From: Marinihelvus sp963695135 | GTDB taxonomy: Bacteria; Pseudomonadota; Gammaproteobacteria; Xanthomonadales; SZUA-36 | DNA length: 64,000 bases | Reading direction: 5' to 3' | Assembly: GCA_963695135.1 (NCBI GenBank) | Contig: CAVOGA010000001.1 | Coordinates: 992,001-1,056,000 of the forward strand | Shown: positions 37,908-47,172 of the stretch, in pieces | Position numbering within the stretch: the first letter of the stretch is position 1 | Layout: each line of letters opens with the position of its first letter | Program-made: the position numbers and the translations under genes | Notes under the pieces: generated by a model | What the model was told of the DNA's origin: nothing | Databases searched by the model: none | Seen by the model: the letters and a program-made list of their open reading frames with translations, nothing else

Positions 37908-38489
37908 ATGCACCTGGGGGAGTTGCTGATTCTCTCCTCGCTGTGGATGCTGTTCGGCTTCATGGTCTGGTATTACGCCTCCGCCTGGCACGGGGTGCCG
38001 GTGCGCCTGGTTTCAGAGCAGTTGCTGCAGGGACTGCTGGGCGATTCCTTCTACAACATTATTGCCAACCCGGACCGCGCCTACCTGTTCCAGGTCCAGA
38101 CACGTATTCCGTTCACCTTTCCCGACGGCACCGTGGAGCCGCTCGGGTTCATCGTCAATCCGCTGGTTTATGGTTACGGCCTGCCGCTGCTGTTCGGCCT
38201 GATGATGGCAACCTCGCAACCCTTGTGGCGCAAGCTCGGCGTGCTCCTGATCGGTTACCTGGTGATATCCGTGGTGCAGGTCTGGGGCGTTTTCTGGCAG
38301 TGCCTGAAAACCCTGGCCTTCAATTTCGGGCCGGAGGCTGCCGGGGTTATTGCTGACACGGGTGTGCCCGAATCCGCCATAGCGCTGTGCTACCAGCTTG
38401 GGGTACTTATTTTCCCGGCGCTGGCCCCGGTGATCGTCTGGGTTCTCGGCAACTGGCGCGAAGTCGAGCACTTCATGAAGCAGCCTTGA
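37908..38489 (+). CDS. Multi-pass membrane protein, resembles exosortase H-associated protein
   Basis: A 193-residue protein with about four hydrophobic segments: residues 6-26 (ILSSLWMLFGFMVWYYASA), 85-105 (LVYGYGLPLLFGLMMATSQP), 110-130 (GVLLIGYLVISVVQVWGVFW) and 160-180 (LGVLIFPALAPVIVWVLGNW). The soluble stretch at 45-80 includes FQVQTRIPFTFPDGTVEPLG. The pattern NPLVYGYGLPLLFGL recalls proteins annotated as exosortase H-associated, but I place this from memory and no exosortase is in the window. It could instead be a general unknown membrane protein. The ATG at 37908 lies 22 bases after the repaired purL stop; an alternative start at 37886 needs a one-base correction. Confidence 0.55.
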   Translation: MHLGELLILSSLWMLFGFMVWYYASAWHGVPVRLVSEQLLQGLLGDSFYNIIANPDRAYLFQVQTRIPFTFPDGTVEPLGFIVNPLVYGYGLPLLFGLMMATSQPLWRKLGVLLIGYLVISVVQVWGVFWQCLKTLAFNFGPEAAGVIADTGVPESAIALCYQLGVLIFPALAPVIVWVLGNWREVEHFMKQP

Positions 38490-38625
38490 GCGCCGGTGCG
38501 GGCGCCTTTACGGGAACCACGCGGCCTGCGGGTGGTCTGTTCTGGCAGCCCCCGGCATTTGGGCCTGACTGTCGGGCGGTGCTTATAATGCGTAAATCAA
38601 AGCGCTTCGGTGGGGTTCTCTGGGG

Positions 38626-40371
<1,746 letters not shown>

Positions 40372-40372
<1 letters not shown>

Positions 40373-41586
40373 TGGCCCTGTTCGAATACAAGGCCGTGTC
40401 GCCCAACGGTGAGACCGTGCAGGGCACCATGGAGGCGCTCAGCGTGGAGATGGTGATTGCCCGGCTGCAGGAAGCCGGCAATATACCCTTGCAGGCCAAG
40501 GCCGCCGGTGACGGTCTCTTCAATCTGTCCCGCTTGCGCCTCGGCCGGCAGGGGCTGTCCGCGCGCGAGGTAGGGGAGTTTACGCAGCAGCTCTCAACGC
40601 TGCTGGGCGCCGGTCTGCCGCTGGACCGCTCGCTGCAGGTGCTGTGCGAGCTGGCCGGGTCGGAGCGTTCCGGTCGCGCCATCACGGAAATCCGTGACCG
40701 TGTGCGCGAGGGCGGCACGCTGTCCGACGCGCTGGAGGAACAGCACGGCTCCTTCGGGCGCCTGTACGTCAACATGGTGCGCGCCGGTGAAATCGGCGGC
40801 AGCCTGGATGTCACCCTGGGCCGTCTCGCTGACTACCTGGACCGCTCCAAGGAACTGAAGGACTCGGTCGTGTCCGCGCTGGTCTACCCGATCCTGCTTA
40901 TTGTGCTGGCCGGCGGCTCACTGGTGCTGCTGCTGGTCTACGTGATTCCGCAGTTCACACCGATTTTCGAGGAGCTTGGCGGCGATATGCCGCTGATCAC
41001 CCGTATCGTGCTGTTCTTTGGCGGAATTTTGCAAAATTACTGGTGGTTGCTGGCGGGGCTGGCGCTGCTTGCCGTGGTGCTGTTCCGGCGCATGTTGAAT
41101 AACCCGGAGCAAAAGCTGCGCTGGGATACGCGCGTGCTCAATACGCGCTGGGTCGGTGACCTGGTCGCCAAGCTCGAGACCGCACGCCTGGCGCGCACGC
41201 TTGGAACCCTGCTGATCAATGGCGTTCCACTGCTGGGCGCGCTGGGGATCGGCGGCCGCGTGGTGGGCAACAGCCTGTTGCGCCAGGAGGTCGAGGACGC
41301 CGCGCAGCAGGTGAAGACCGGGGGCGGGCTGGCGCGCAACCTGGCGCAAGACGGGCATTTTCCCCGCCTGGCGCTGCAGATGATCAGCGTGGGCGAAGAA
41401 ACCGGGCAGCTGGACCAGATGTTGCTGAAGGTCGCGGACAGCTATGACCGGGAGGTGCGGAACACCATCGACCGCCTGTTGTCCGTATTTACACCGGTGG
41501 TCACCTTGCTCATGGCAATGCTGATCGGAACCATCGTGATTTCCGTGTTGTTGGCCATTATCAGCGTCAACGACCTGGTTGGATAA
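40372..41586 (+). CDS. gspF: Type II secretion inner-membrane platform protein GspF
   Basis: A 404-residue integral membrane protein that couples GspE to the pseudopilus. Two homologous GspF domains each carry a helical bundle: REVGEFTQQLSTLLGAGLPL near 65 and ETARLARTLGTLLINGVPLL near 270. Membrane helices lie at about 170-195 (ALVYPILLIVLAGGSLVLLL), 220-245 and 375-400 (VVTLLMAMLIGTIVISVLLA). The ATG at 40372 overlaps the gspE stop by one base. Length matches the family. Confidence 0.96.
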
Positions 41587-41636
41587 AGAACCCCGTGGTT
41601 GCCGTGGGAGCGGCGGCGGGCAGGAGAGAAAAAAAC

Positions 41637-42089
41637 ATGAACCGATTGCTTAACCGTTATTACCGCAGCCCGGGTGTATCCGGGTTCAGCGCCCGCCAGG
41701 GCGGTTTTACCCTGGTGGAACTGCTGCTGGTGCTCGTTATCCTGGCCCTGATCGCCGGCCTGGTGCTGCCGAGTATCATCGGCCAGGCCGAGAGCGCCAA
41801 GGCAAAATCCGCCTCGTCTTCCATCAGCCGCCTGTCTATGGCGGTCGAAACCTTCTACCTGGATACCGGTAACACGCCGGACCGGCTTGAGGACCTCGTG
41901 AATAACCCCGGCGATGCGGCGGGCTGGAACGGGCCTTACGTCAAAAAGCAGTTGCTGAACGATCCCTGGGGCAGGGAGTTCCAGTTCGAGAGCCCGGGTG
42001 AGCATGGCGATTTCGATATCTTTTCCTACGGTGCAGACGGCCAGCCGGGTGGTGAAGGCAACGACGCTGACGTGACCTCCTGGCAGTAA
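41637..42089 (+). CDS. gspG: Major pseudopilin GspG
   Basis: A 150-residue type IV-type prepilin. The prepilin peptidase site is QGGFTLVELLLVLVILALI (cleavage after Gly near residue 22-23, then Phe, with Glu at +5). The leader is long, about 22 residues, and basic at its start (MNRLLNRYYRSPG). The C-terminal domain has the major pseudopilin signature GWNGPYVKKQLLNDPWGREF and the calcium-binding-like loop near SYGADGQPGGEGNDADV. It forms the pseudopilus that pushes substrates through GspD. Start at 41637 after AGGAGAG. Confidence 0.95.
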   Translation: MNRLLNRYYRSPGVSGFSARQGGFTLVELLLVLVILALIAGLVLPSIIGQAESAKAKSASSSISRLSMAVETFYLDTGNTPDRLEDLVNNPGDAAGWNGPYVKKQLLNDPWGREFQFESPGEHGDFDIFSYGADGQPGGEGNDADVTSWQ

Positions 42090-42109
42090 GTCATCAGCGC
42101 TCAACACCC

Positions 42110-42580
42110 ATGAAACATCGCGCGCCTGCCCTCGGTCAGAAGGGGTTCACCCTGGTCGAGGTGCTGGTGGTGATGGTGATCATGGCGCTGGTGCTGGGCC
42201 TGGTCGCGACCGGCCTGTCCCGCAGTATTTCCGGCGCGGAAGCCCGCGAGTCGGGCCGCAAGATGGTCGCTGCGCTGCGCTACACGCGCACCCAGGCGAT
42301 TCTGCAGAAAGCCGAGCAGGTGTTCACGGTCAACCTCGAATCAAAATCCTACACCGCCCCCGGTCGCAACGAGGTGCTGCTGCCCAAGGGCATGGAGCTC
42401 GTCCTGACCACGGCGGCCTCGGAGCAGGTTGATGATGATGTCGGCCGCATTCGTTTCTTCCCCGACGGCGGCTCCACCGGCGGCCGGGTCGACCTGAAAG
42501 TGAACGGCCGGGAATATATCGTCAATGTTGCCTGGCTGACCGGCGAGGCCAGCCTGGAGATTCCTGATGATGCGCTCTAG
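42110..42580 (+). CDS. gspH: Minor pseudopilin GspH
   Basis: A 156-residue prepilin. Leader MKHRAPALGQKG, then the processing site KGFTLVEVLVVMVIMALVL. The C-terminal domain is beta-rich with RIRFFPDGGSTGGRVDLKV, typical of GspH. GspH joins the tip complex of GspH-I-J-K that starts the pseudopilus. It ends 14 bases inside gspI, so translation is likely coupled. Confidence 0.9.
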   Translation: MKHRAPALGQKGFTLVEVLVVMVIMALVLGLVATGLSRSISGAEARESGRKMVAALRYTRTQAILQKAEQVFTVNLESKSYTAPGRNEVLLPKGMELVLTTAASEQVDDDVGRIRFFPDGGSTGGRVDLKVNGREYIVNVAWLTGEASLEIPDDAL

Positions 42581-43001
42581 GGTCATTCGACCGGGACGCG
42601 GCCGCAGCCGCGGCTTCACCCTGCTCGAGGTGCTGGTGGCTTTCGTCATCTTTGCACTGAGCTTTGCCGTGGTGCTGGAAATCATTGCGGGCTCCATGCG
42701 CAGCACGGTCCGCGCCCGGGACTATTCGGAGGCCGCGCTGCTGGCCCAGTCGCTCATGGAGCGGGTAGGCAACGAGGTGCCCCTGGAGGCCGGTGGCTAC
42801 CAGGGCGAGACCGAGGACGGTTTTGCCTGGGCCATCGAGATCACGGATTTTGAGGGGCTGAACGAGGAAACCCGTTCACTGGAGCTGGCGGAACTGACCA
42901 ACACGCAGCTGTACTGGGTTGATCTGAGCCTCGAGTGGGGCGACGGACGCAGGCAGCGGGAAGCACGATTCACAACCATTCGCGGCCGGTTGGGGGATTA
43001 G
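42567..43001 (+). CDS. gspI: Minor pseudopilin GspI
   Basis: A 144-residue prepilin. Basic leader (MMRSRVIRPGRGRSR), then SRGFTLLEVLVAFVIFALSF, the peptidase site with Glu at +5. The domain contains LEIIAGSMRSTVRARDYSEA and ALLAQSLMERVG, as in GspI. Two adjacent ATG codons make the first residue uncertain by one. It belongs to the pseudopilus tip. Confidence 0.92.
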   Translation: MMRSRVIRPGRGRSRGFTLLEVLVAFVIFALSFAVVLEIIAGSMRSTVRARDYSEAALLAQSLMERVGNEVPLEAGGYQGETEDGFAWAIEITDFEGLNEETRSLELAELTNTQLYWVDLSLEWGDGRRQREARFTTIRGRLGD

Positions 43002-43003
43002 CC

Positions 43004-43723
43004 ATGAAGCCCCGCCAGTCCGGCTTTACCCTGGTCGAATTATTGCTCGCCATTACCCTGATGGGCCTGCTGCTGGCGCTCGCCTATGGCGGGCTGCGTG
43101 CGGCCTGGAAGGCCAGCGAGAGCGGCCAGGCCATGCTGGAGCAGTCCGGGAAACTGCGCATCACGCACCAGTTTATTCGCAAGCAGCTGAACCTGATGTT
43201 GCCGCTGTCCTTTGCAACCGGCGAGGACGCGAACCAGCAACGGATCGTTTTTGAAGGTAATCCGGGACAGGTGACCTTTGTAGGACCCATGCCCGGTTAC
43301 CTCGCGCGGGGCGGGCCACAGGTGCAGATACTGCGCTTCATCGACGGCCGCGAGGGCCTGGAGCTGCAGTTCCTTCATGCACCGCTGCAGGATTTCCAGC
43401 CCGAGTCGCTCGACGATGTCGAGCCGGTTGTACTGCTGGAAGGCCTGGACGGCGGAGCCTTCGAGTTCCTGGAACTCGATGAGCAGGGCCTGCCGGTCGG
43501 CTGGGTCACGGACTGGGCGACGCCCGCCATGCTGCCGGCGGCTGTGCACCTGGACCTGCAGTTCCCCGAGGATTACACCGTGCACTGGCCCGAACTGGTC
43601 GCCAGCGCGCGCCTTGATGCGATGGCGGTAGGTGGTTATGGCGGCAGCAGCGGCACGGCAACCTACTCCCAGCGTATCCAGGACATGATCCGTCGCTCCG
43701 GCGATGACAAGGACAGGAATTGA
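43004..43723 (+). CDS. gspJ: Minor pseudopilin GspJ
   Basis: A 239-residue prepilin. A short leader MKPRQSG precedes FTLVELLLAITLMGLLLALA. The remaining beta-rich domain includes LRITHQFIRKQLNLMLPLSF and LQFLHAPLQDFQPESLDD. It is longer than many GspJ (about 200), in line with Xanthomonas-type systems. The start at 43004 follows gspI by two bases. The gspK start (TTG) overlaps its stop. Confidence 0.9.
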   Translation: MKPRQSGFTLVELLLAITLMGLLLALAYGGLRAAWKASESGQAMLEQSGKLRITHQFIRKQLNLMLPLSFATGEDANQQRIVFEGNPGQVTFVGPMPGYLARGGPQVQILRFIDGREGLELQFLHAPLQDFQPESLDDVEPVVLLEGLDGGAFEFLELDEQGLPVGWVTDWATPAMLPAAVHLDLQFPEDYTVHWPELVASARLDAMAVGGYGGSSGTATYSQRIQDMIRRSGDDKDRN

Positions 43724-44607
43724 ACCGGCGCCGGCAACAGGGCATTGCACTGGTGCTGGTGCTGTGGGTGCTGATCCTGCTGACCGTCACCACCGGCGCG
43801 TTTGCGCTCATGGCGCGCATGGATCAGCTTGAAGCCAACCAGCTTCTGTCCGGAACCCAGTCGCGCTTCTGGGCGGAGGCGGGCCTGAACCTTGCCGCGG
43901 TGGCGCTGCGTGAGACGGATGAAGAGCTACGCATGATCGCTGACGGGCGCCCGTATGCCACGGAAATCGACGGTGTCAGCATCGTGGTCAGCGCCATCGA
44001 CGAGCGCGGCAAGCTGGATATCAACGCGGCGGACGAGGCCACGCTGGCCATCCTTTTTTCGAATCACGGCATGGACCCTGCCGATGCGGAAATCCTCGCC
44101 GCCCGGGTCATGGACTGGCGGGATAATGACGATGTTGAGCGGGTCAACGGCGCCGAGGTGGACAGTTACATGGCCGAGGGCATGGCTGTCGGGCCCGCAG
44201 ACCGGGATTTCATGCTGGTGGAGGAGTTGCTGCAGGTGCTCGGTATGAACTACGAGTTTTTCCGTCGCATGGAGCCAGGGCTGACGGTTTATTCCCGCAC
44301 CGCGCTGCCGGACCTGGCCTTCGCTCCGGCGGAGGCCTTGCTGGCGATTCCGGACATCACGGAGGAAGAGGCAGTGAACTTTGTGCAGGAACGGCAATCA
44401 GACGAGGCGGGCGATGGCCTGGGCGTGACCCTTCCCAACGGGCAGAGTGTCGTGGCACAGGGCAGGGGGCTCACGTATAGTATCCGCGTCAGGGCAACCA
44501 TGCCCAATGGCGTCTGGGACCAGGTCGAGGCCACGGTCCGCCTCGGCGGTAATCCGGGTGGTCCGCCGTTTCGAGTCCTGCGCTGGCGGGAAGGTTTGAA
44601 TCACTAG
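43720..44607 (+). CDS. gspK: Minor pseudopilin GspK
   Basis: A 295-residue tip pseudopilin. Leader MNRRRQQ then GIALVLVLWVLILLTVTTGA. GspK lacks the Glu+5 found in other pseudopilins, which is true here. The globular part contains ARVMDWRDNDDVERVNGAEV, the Asp-rich segment typical of GspK, and a SAM-like helical insert. It starts with TTG overlapping the gspJ stop (TTGA). It caps the pseudopilus. Confidence 0.93.
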   Translation: MNRRRQQGIALVLVLWVLILLTVTTGAFALMARMDQLEANQLLSGTQSRFWAEAGLNLAAVALRETDEELRMIADGRPYATEIDGVSIVVSAIDERGKLDINAADEATLAILFSNHGMDPADAEILAARVMDWRDNDDVERVNGAEVDSYMAEGMAVGPADRDFMLVEELLQVLGMNYEFFRRMEPGLTVYSRTALPDLAFAPAEALLAIPDITEEEAVNFVQERQSDEAGDGLGVTLPNGQSVVAQGRGLTYSIRVRATMPNGVWDQVEATVRLGGNPGGPPFRVLRWREGLNH

Positions 44608-44614
44608 GACAGCC

Positions 44615-45733
44615 ATGGCGAGCGCACTGCAAAACCAAATCGAAAACTGGCGGCTGCGCGCTTACGCGAGCCCCGCCGGGCAGTTTTTCGCCTGGTGGGT
44701 CGCGGAGCTGAAATCCATGCTGCCGGACACGGTCCGTGAACGCATGCAGCACGCCCAGCGCAAGCTCATGATGCGCCTGGACGGCGAGGAGCTCGCCCTG
44801 TACTGGCAGGAAGGCGATGAGCTGCAGCAACTCGACGTGTTTGCCCTCGAGCAGGATCTGCCGGTCCAGCGGCAGCAGATCAGCGACCTGCTCAGCAAGC
44901 ACGAAATGGACGAGGCGCCGCGTGACCTGGTCATCCCGGAAGCCATGGTGCTGCGCAAATCGCTGGTGATGCCGCTGGCGGCTGAAAGCAATCTGCGCCA
45001 GGCCCTGGCCTTCGAGATGGACCGCAATACCCCTTTCCGGACGGACGATGTCCATTTTGATTACCGCATCGTGCAGCGGGACAAGGACAAGGGTGTACTC
45101 ACGCTGGAACTCGCCGTCGTACCGCGCACCGTCGTTGATCAGCAGGTCGAAGCGCTCGCCGCCCGGGGCCTGGCGCCCTCCGGGTTGGACGTGGCGCTGG
45201 ATGACCGGCCCGCCGGCCTCAACCTGCTGCCCCCGGAAGCGCGCTACCGGGTCAGCAACCGCCGTACCCGCATGAACCTGTTACTGTCCGCCGTTGCGGT
45301 CCTGCTGCTGGCCGTCGTAATGGCCCAGTCCCTGTGGCTGCGTGAGGCGCAGATCGACAGCGTGCAGGCCGCCATCGACGAGGTTCGGGTCGAGGCCCGC
45401 CGGGTGCAGAACATCCGCACCCAGATCGAGGACGCCTCCGAGGCCGCCGGCTTCATGCAAACCCGCCGTGCGGAAAACCGCCCTACGCTCAAGGTGATCG
45501 CCGAAGTCACCAGGATTCTGCCCGATGACACCTACCTGGACCGTCTTCGTATCTGGGATGGGAACGTGCAGATCCAGGGCAAGTCGGACAACGCCCAGCA
45601 ACTGATCGAGCTGGTTAACCTGTCGCCCCTGTTTGACGGCGCCGGGTTTCGCGGGTCGACGCGCCTGGACGGCCGCAGCCAGAAGGAAATCTTCGACCTG
45701 AGCGCCACGCTGGCCAACGGGGAGTCCGAGTGA
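44615..45733 (+). CDS. gspL: Type II secretion assembly protein GspL
   Basis: A 372-residue bitopic protein. The cytoplasmic actin-like domain (residues 1-215) resembles PilM/GspL and binds GspE, with RDLVIPEAMVLRKSLVMPLA and LRQALAFEMDRNTPFRTDDV. A single helix (MNLLLSAVAVLLLAVVMAQS, about 225-245) precedes a periplasmic coiled coil and ferredoxin-like domain (LKVIAEVTRILPDDTYLDRL). The PilN-like periplasmic part is fused, as in Xanthomonas-type GspL. The stop overlaps the gspM start. Confidence 0.9.
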   Translation: MASALQNQIENWRLRAYASPAGQFFAWWVAELKSMLPDTVRERMQHAQRKLMMRLDGEELALYWQEGDELQQLDVFALEQDLPVQRQQISDLLSKHEMDEAPRDLVIPEAMVLRKSLVMPLAAESNLRQALAFEMDRNTPFRTDDVHFDYRIVQRDKDKGVLTLELAVVPRTVVDQQVEALAARGLAPSGLDVALDDRPAGLNLLPPEARYRVSNRRTRMNLLLSAVAVLLLAVVMAQSLWLREAQIDSVQAAIDEVRVEARRVQNIRTQIEDASEAAGFMQTRRAENRPTLKVIAEVTRILPDDTYLDRLRIWDGNVQIQGKSDNAQQLIELVNLSPLFDGAGFRGSTRLDGRSQKEIFDLSATLANGESE

Positions 45734-46320
45734 TGCAGGTGATGCCGGACCAGCAGAACGGGCGTCTGACCGCCATCCTGATTCTGCTCATCGTGATGAT
45801 CGCCGTGTACATGCTCGGTTTTCACTGGTTCTTCAAGCGCCATGCGGCGTATGCGGACGAGTTGACCGGGCTGCGTGAGCAACTGGGGCGTTACGAGGCG
45901 ATTGCCGCCCAGCGTGAGCCGCTGCAGCAGCAGCTGACGGAGATCCGGGCCTCCCGGGATGATGCGGACCTGTTTTTGACCGAGTCGAACTTCAACGAGG
46001 CTGCCGCCGCCATGTCTGAACGGCTGGGTCAGTTGGTCAGCACGCAGGCGGATGAAAGCTGCCAGATCGTTAGCCGCCAGCCGGTCCGGCCGCGGGTAGA
46101 GGAGCGTTTTGAGCGTGTCACGGTCAATGTGCGCATGCGCTGCCACGGTGAGGACCTGGTGAGAATTCTCTATCGCCTCGAATCGGAGGTGCCGATGGTG
46201 CTGGTCGACGACCTGAACGTGTTGCGGCCGCAATCACGCAGCCGGCGCGATACCGCGGGCCCCGAGCCGGTCCAGCCCCTCGATGTGCGCTTCAACATGT
46301 CCGGTTACCTCAAGTCGTGA
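45733..46320 (+). CDS. gspM: Type II secretion assembly protein GspM
   Basis: About 195 residues. One N-terminal helix (LTAILILLIVMIAVYMLGFH), a periplasmic coiled coil (TGLREQLGRYEAIAAQREPL) and a small ferredoxin-like domain near the C-terminus (RVTVNVRMRCHGEDLVRILY). GspM contacts GspL and GspF in the inner-membrane platform. The start may be ATG 45733 or the GTG one codon earlier; both overlap the gspL stop. Confidence 0.88.
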   Translation: MQVMPDQQNGRLTAILILLIVMIAVYMLGFHWFFKRHAAYADELTGLREQLGRYEAIAAQREPLQQQLTEIRASRDDADLFLTESNFNEAAAAMSERLGQLVSTQADESCQIVSRQPVRPRVEERFERVTVNVRMRCHGEDLVRILYRLESEVPMVLVDDLNVLRPQSRSRRDTAGPEPVQPLDVRFNMSGYLKS

Positions 46321-47120
46321 GCGCCTGGGAGAACAATCCGCTGGCGGTGGTTCTGGCAGGTCTCTGCGGCCTGCTGGTGCTGAGCGGGCTGGCGATCAAC
46401 CTGGCGTGGCGCGGTCCGGTGAGCAGCGAACTGAACGAGGCCGACGAGGGGGTCGCCGCCCTGCCAATGTTGCCGCCGAAGGTCGAGGAGCTTGGCGCCA
46501 TGAGCGAGTATGACGTGGTCAACAACCGGCCCCTGTTCAGCGAAAACCGCCGCCCGGTAGTGATCGACATCGAGGTGGCGGAGGAAGCGCCGGAGGAACC
46601 GGTCGAAGAGGAGGTGGCGGAACCGCCCCGGGTGCGCCTGACCGGCGTCGTCATTACCCCGACCGAGCGGGTGGTCACGCTGACGCCACAGGACGGTGGT
46701 GAGGCCGTGGTCATTCGCGAGGGCATGCCCCTGGACGGGGAGTTTGTCGGCTGGAGTGTTGACGCGGTGGATCCGCGCGAGGTCAGCCTGCGCTCCGTGC
46801 GTGGCGAAACCGTGAAAGTTGAACTGGCGGTGTATGACTCCATGATGCAGGCGCCGGCCATGCCCGAACCCAGCCTGTCCGAGGCGCTGGAGCGAGCGGT
46901 TGAGAGCGCCGGTGTGGACGACGCTGCGCCGTCACGTGCTGACGAGATTCGCGAGCGGATCCGTCAGCGCCGCGAGGAACTGCGGGCGGAAGCGGAGCAG
47001 GAAGCGGCCAGCCAGGAAACCCAGCAGGCGGAAAACAAGGATGCCTACCGGGATGCGATCCGCAACATGATCAGCAACCGGAAAGACAAAGAAGAGACCG
47101 ATGATTCCAAAAATGACTAA
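46317..47120 (+). CDS. gspN: XpsN/GspC-type linker of type II secretion, no PDZ domain
   Basis: A 267-residue bitopic protein. One helix at residues 8-28 (LAVVLAGLCGLLVLSGLAIN) is followed by a homology-region-like domain: EYDVVNNRPLFSENRRPVV and RVRLTGVVITPTERVVTLTP, the pattern shared by GspC proteins and Xanthomonas XpsN. The C-terminal PDZ or coiled-coil domain usual in GspC is replaced by a charged coiled coil (DEIRERIRQRREELRAEAEQ). No other gspC is present, so this protein most likely links the inner-membrane platform to the secretin. It overlaps gspM by four bases. Symbol by analogy with the E-to-D order of the xps operon. Confidence 0.8.
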   Translation: MSAWENNPLAVVLAGLCGLLVLSGLAINLAWRGPVSSELNEADEGVAALPMLPPKVEELGAMSEYDVVNNRPLFSENRRPVVIDIEVAEEAPEEPVEEEVAEPPRVRLTGVVITPTERVVTLTPQDGGEAVVIREGMPLDGEFVGWSVDAVDPREVSLRSVRGETVKVELAVYDSMMQAPAMPEPSLSEALERAVESAGVDDAAPSRADEIRERIRQRREELRAEAEQEAASQETQQAENKDAYRDAIRNMISNRKDKEETDDSKND

Positions 47121-47172
47121 GGGCGTTCCGGCGGCGACGCGGCACACGACAGCGCGCCAGGCCAGGAGAACC

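Noticed and set aside
35192..38356. One continuous frame of more than 1000 codons through purL into the next gene
   Set aside because: It crosses several purL breaks in the wrong frame and reads the following membrane protein out of frame. It is a product of the insertions, not a fusion.
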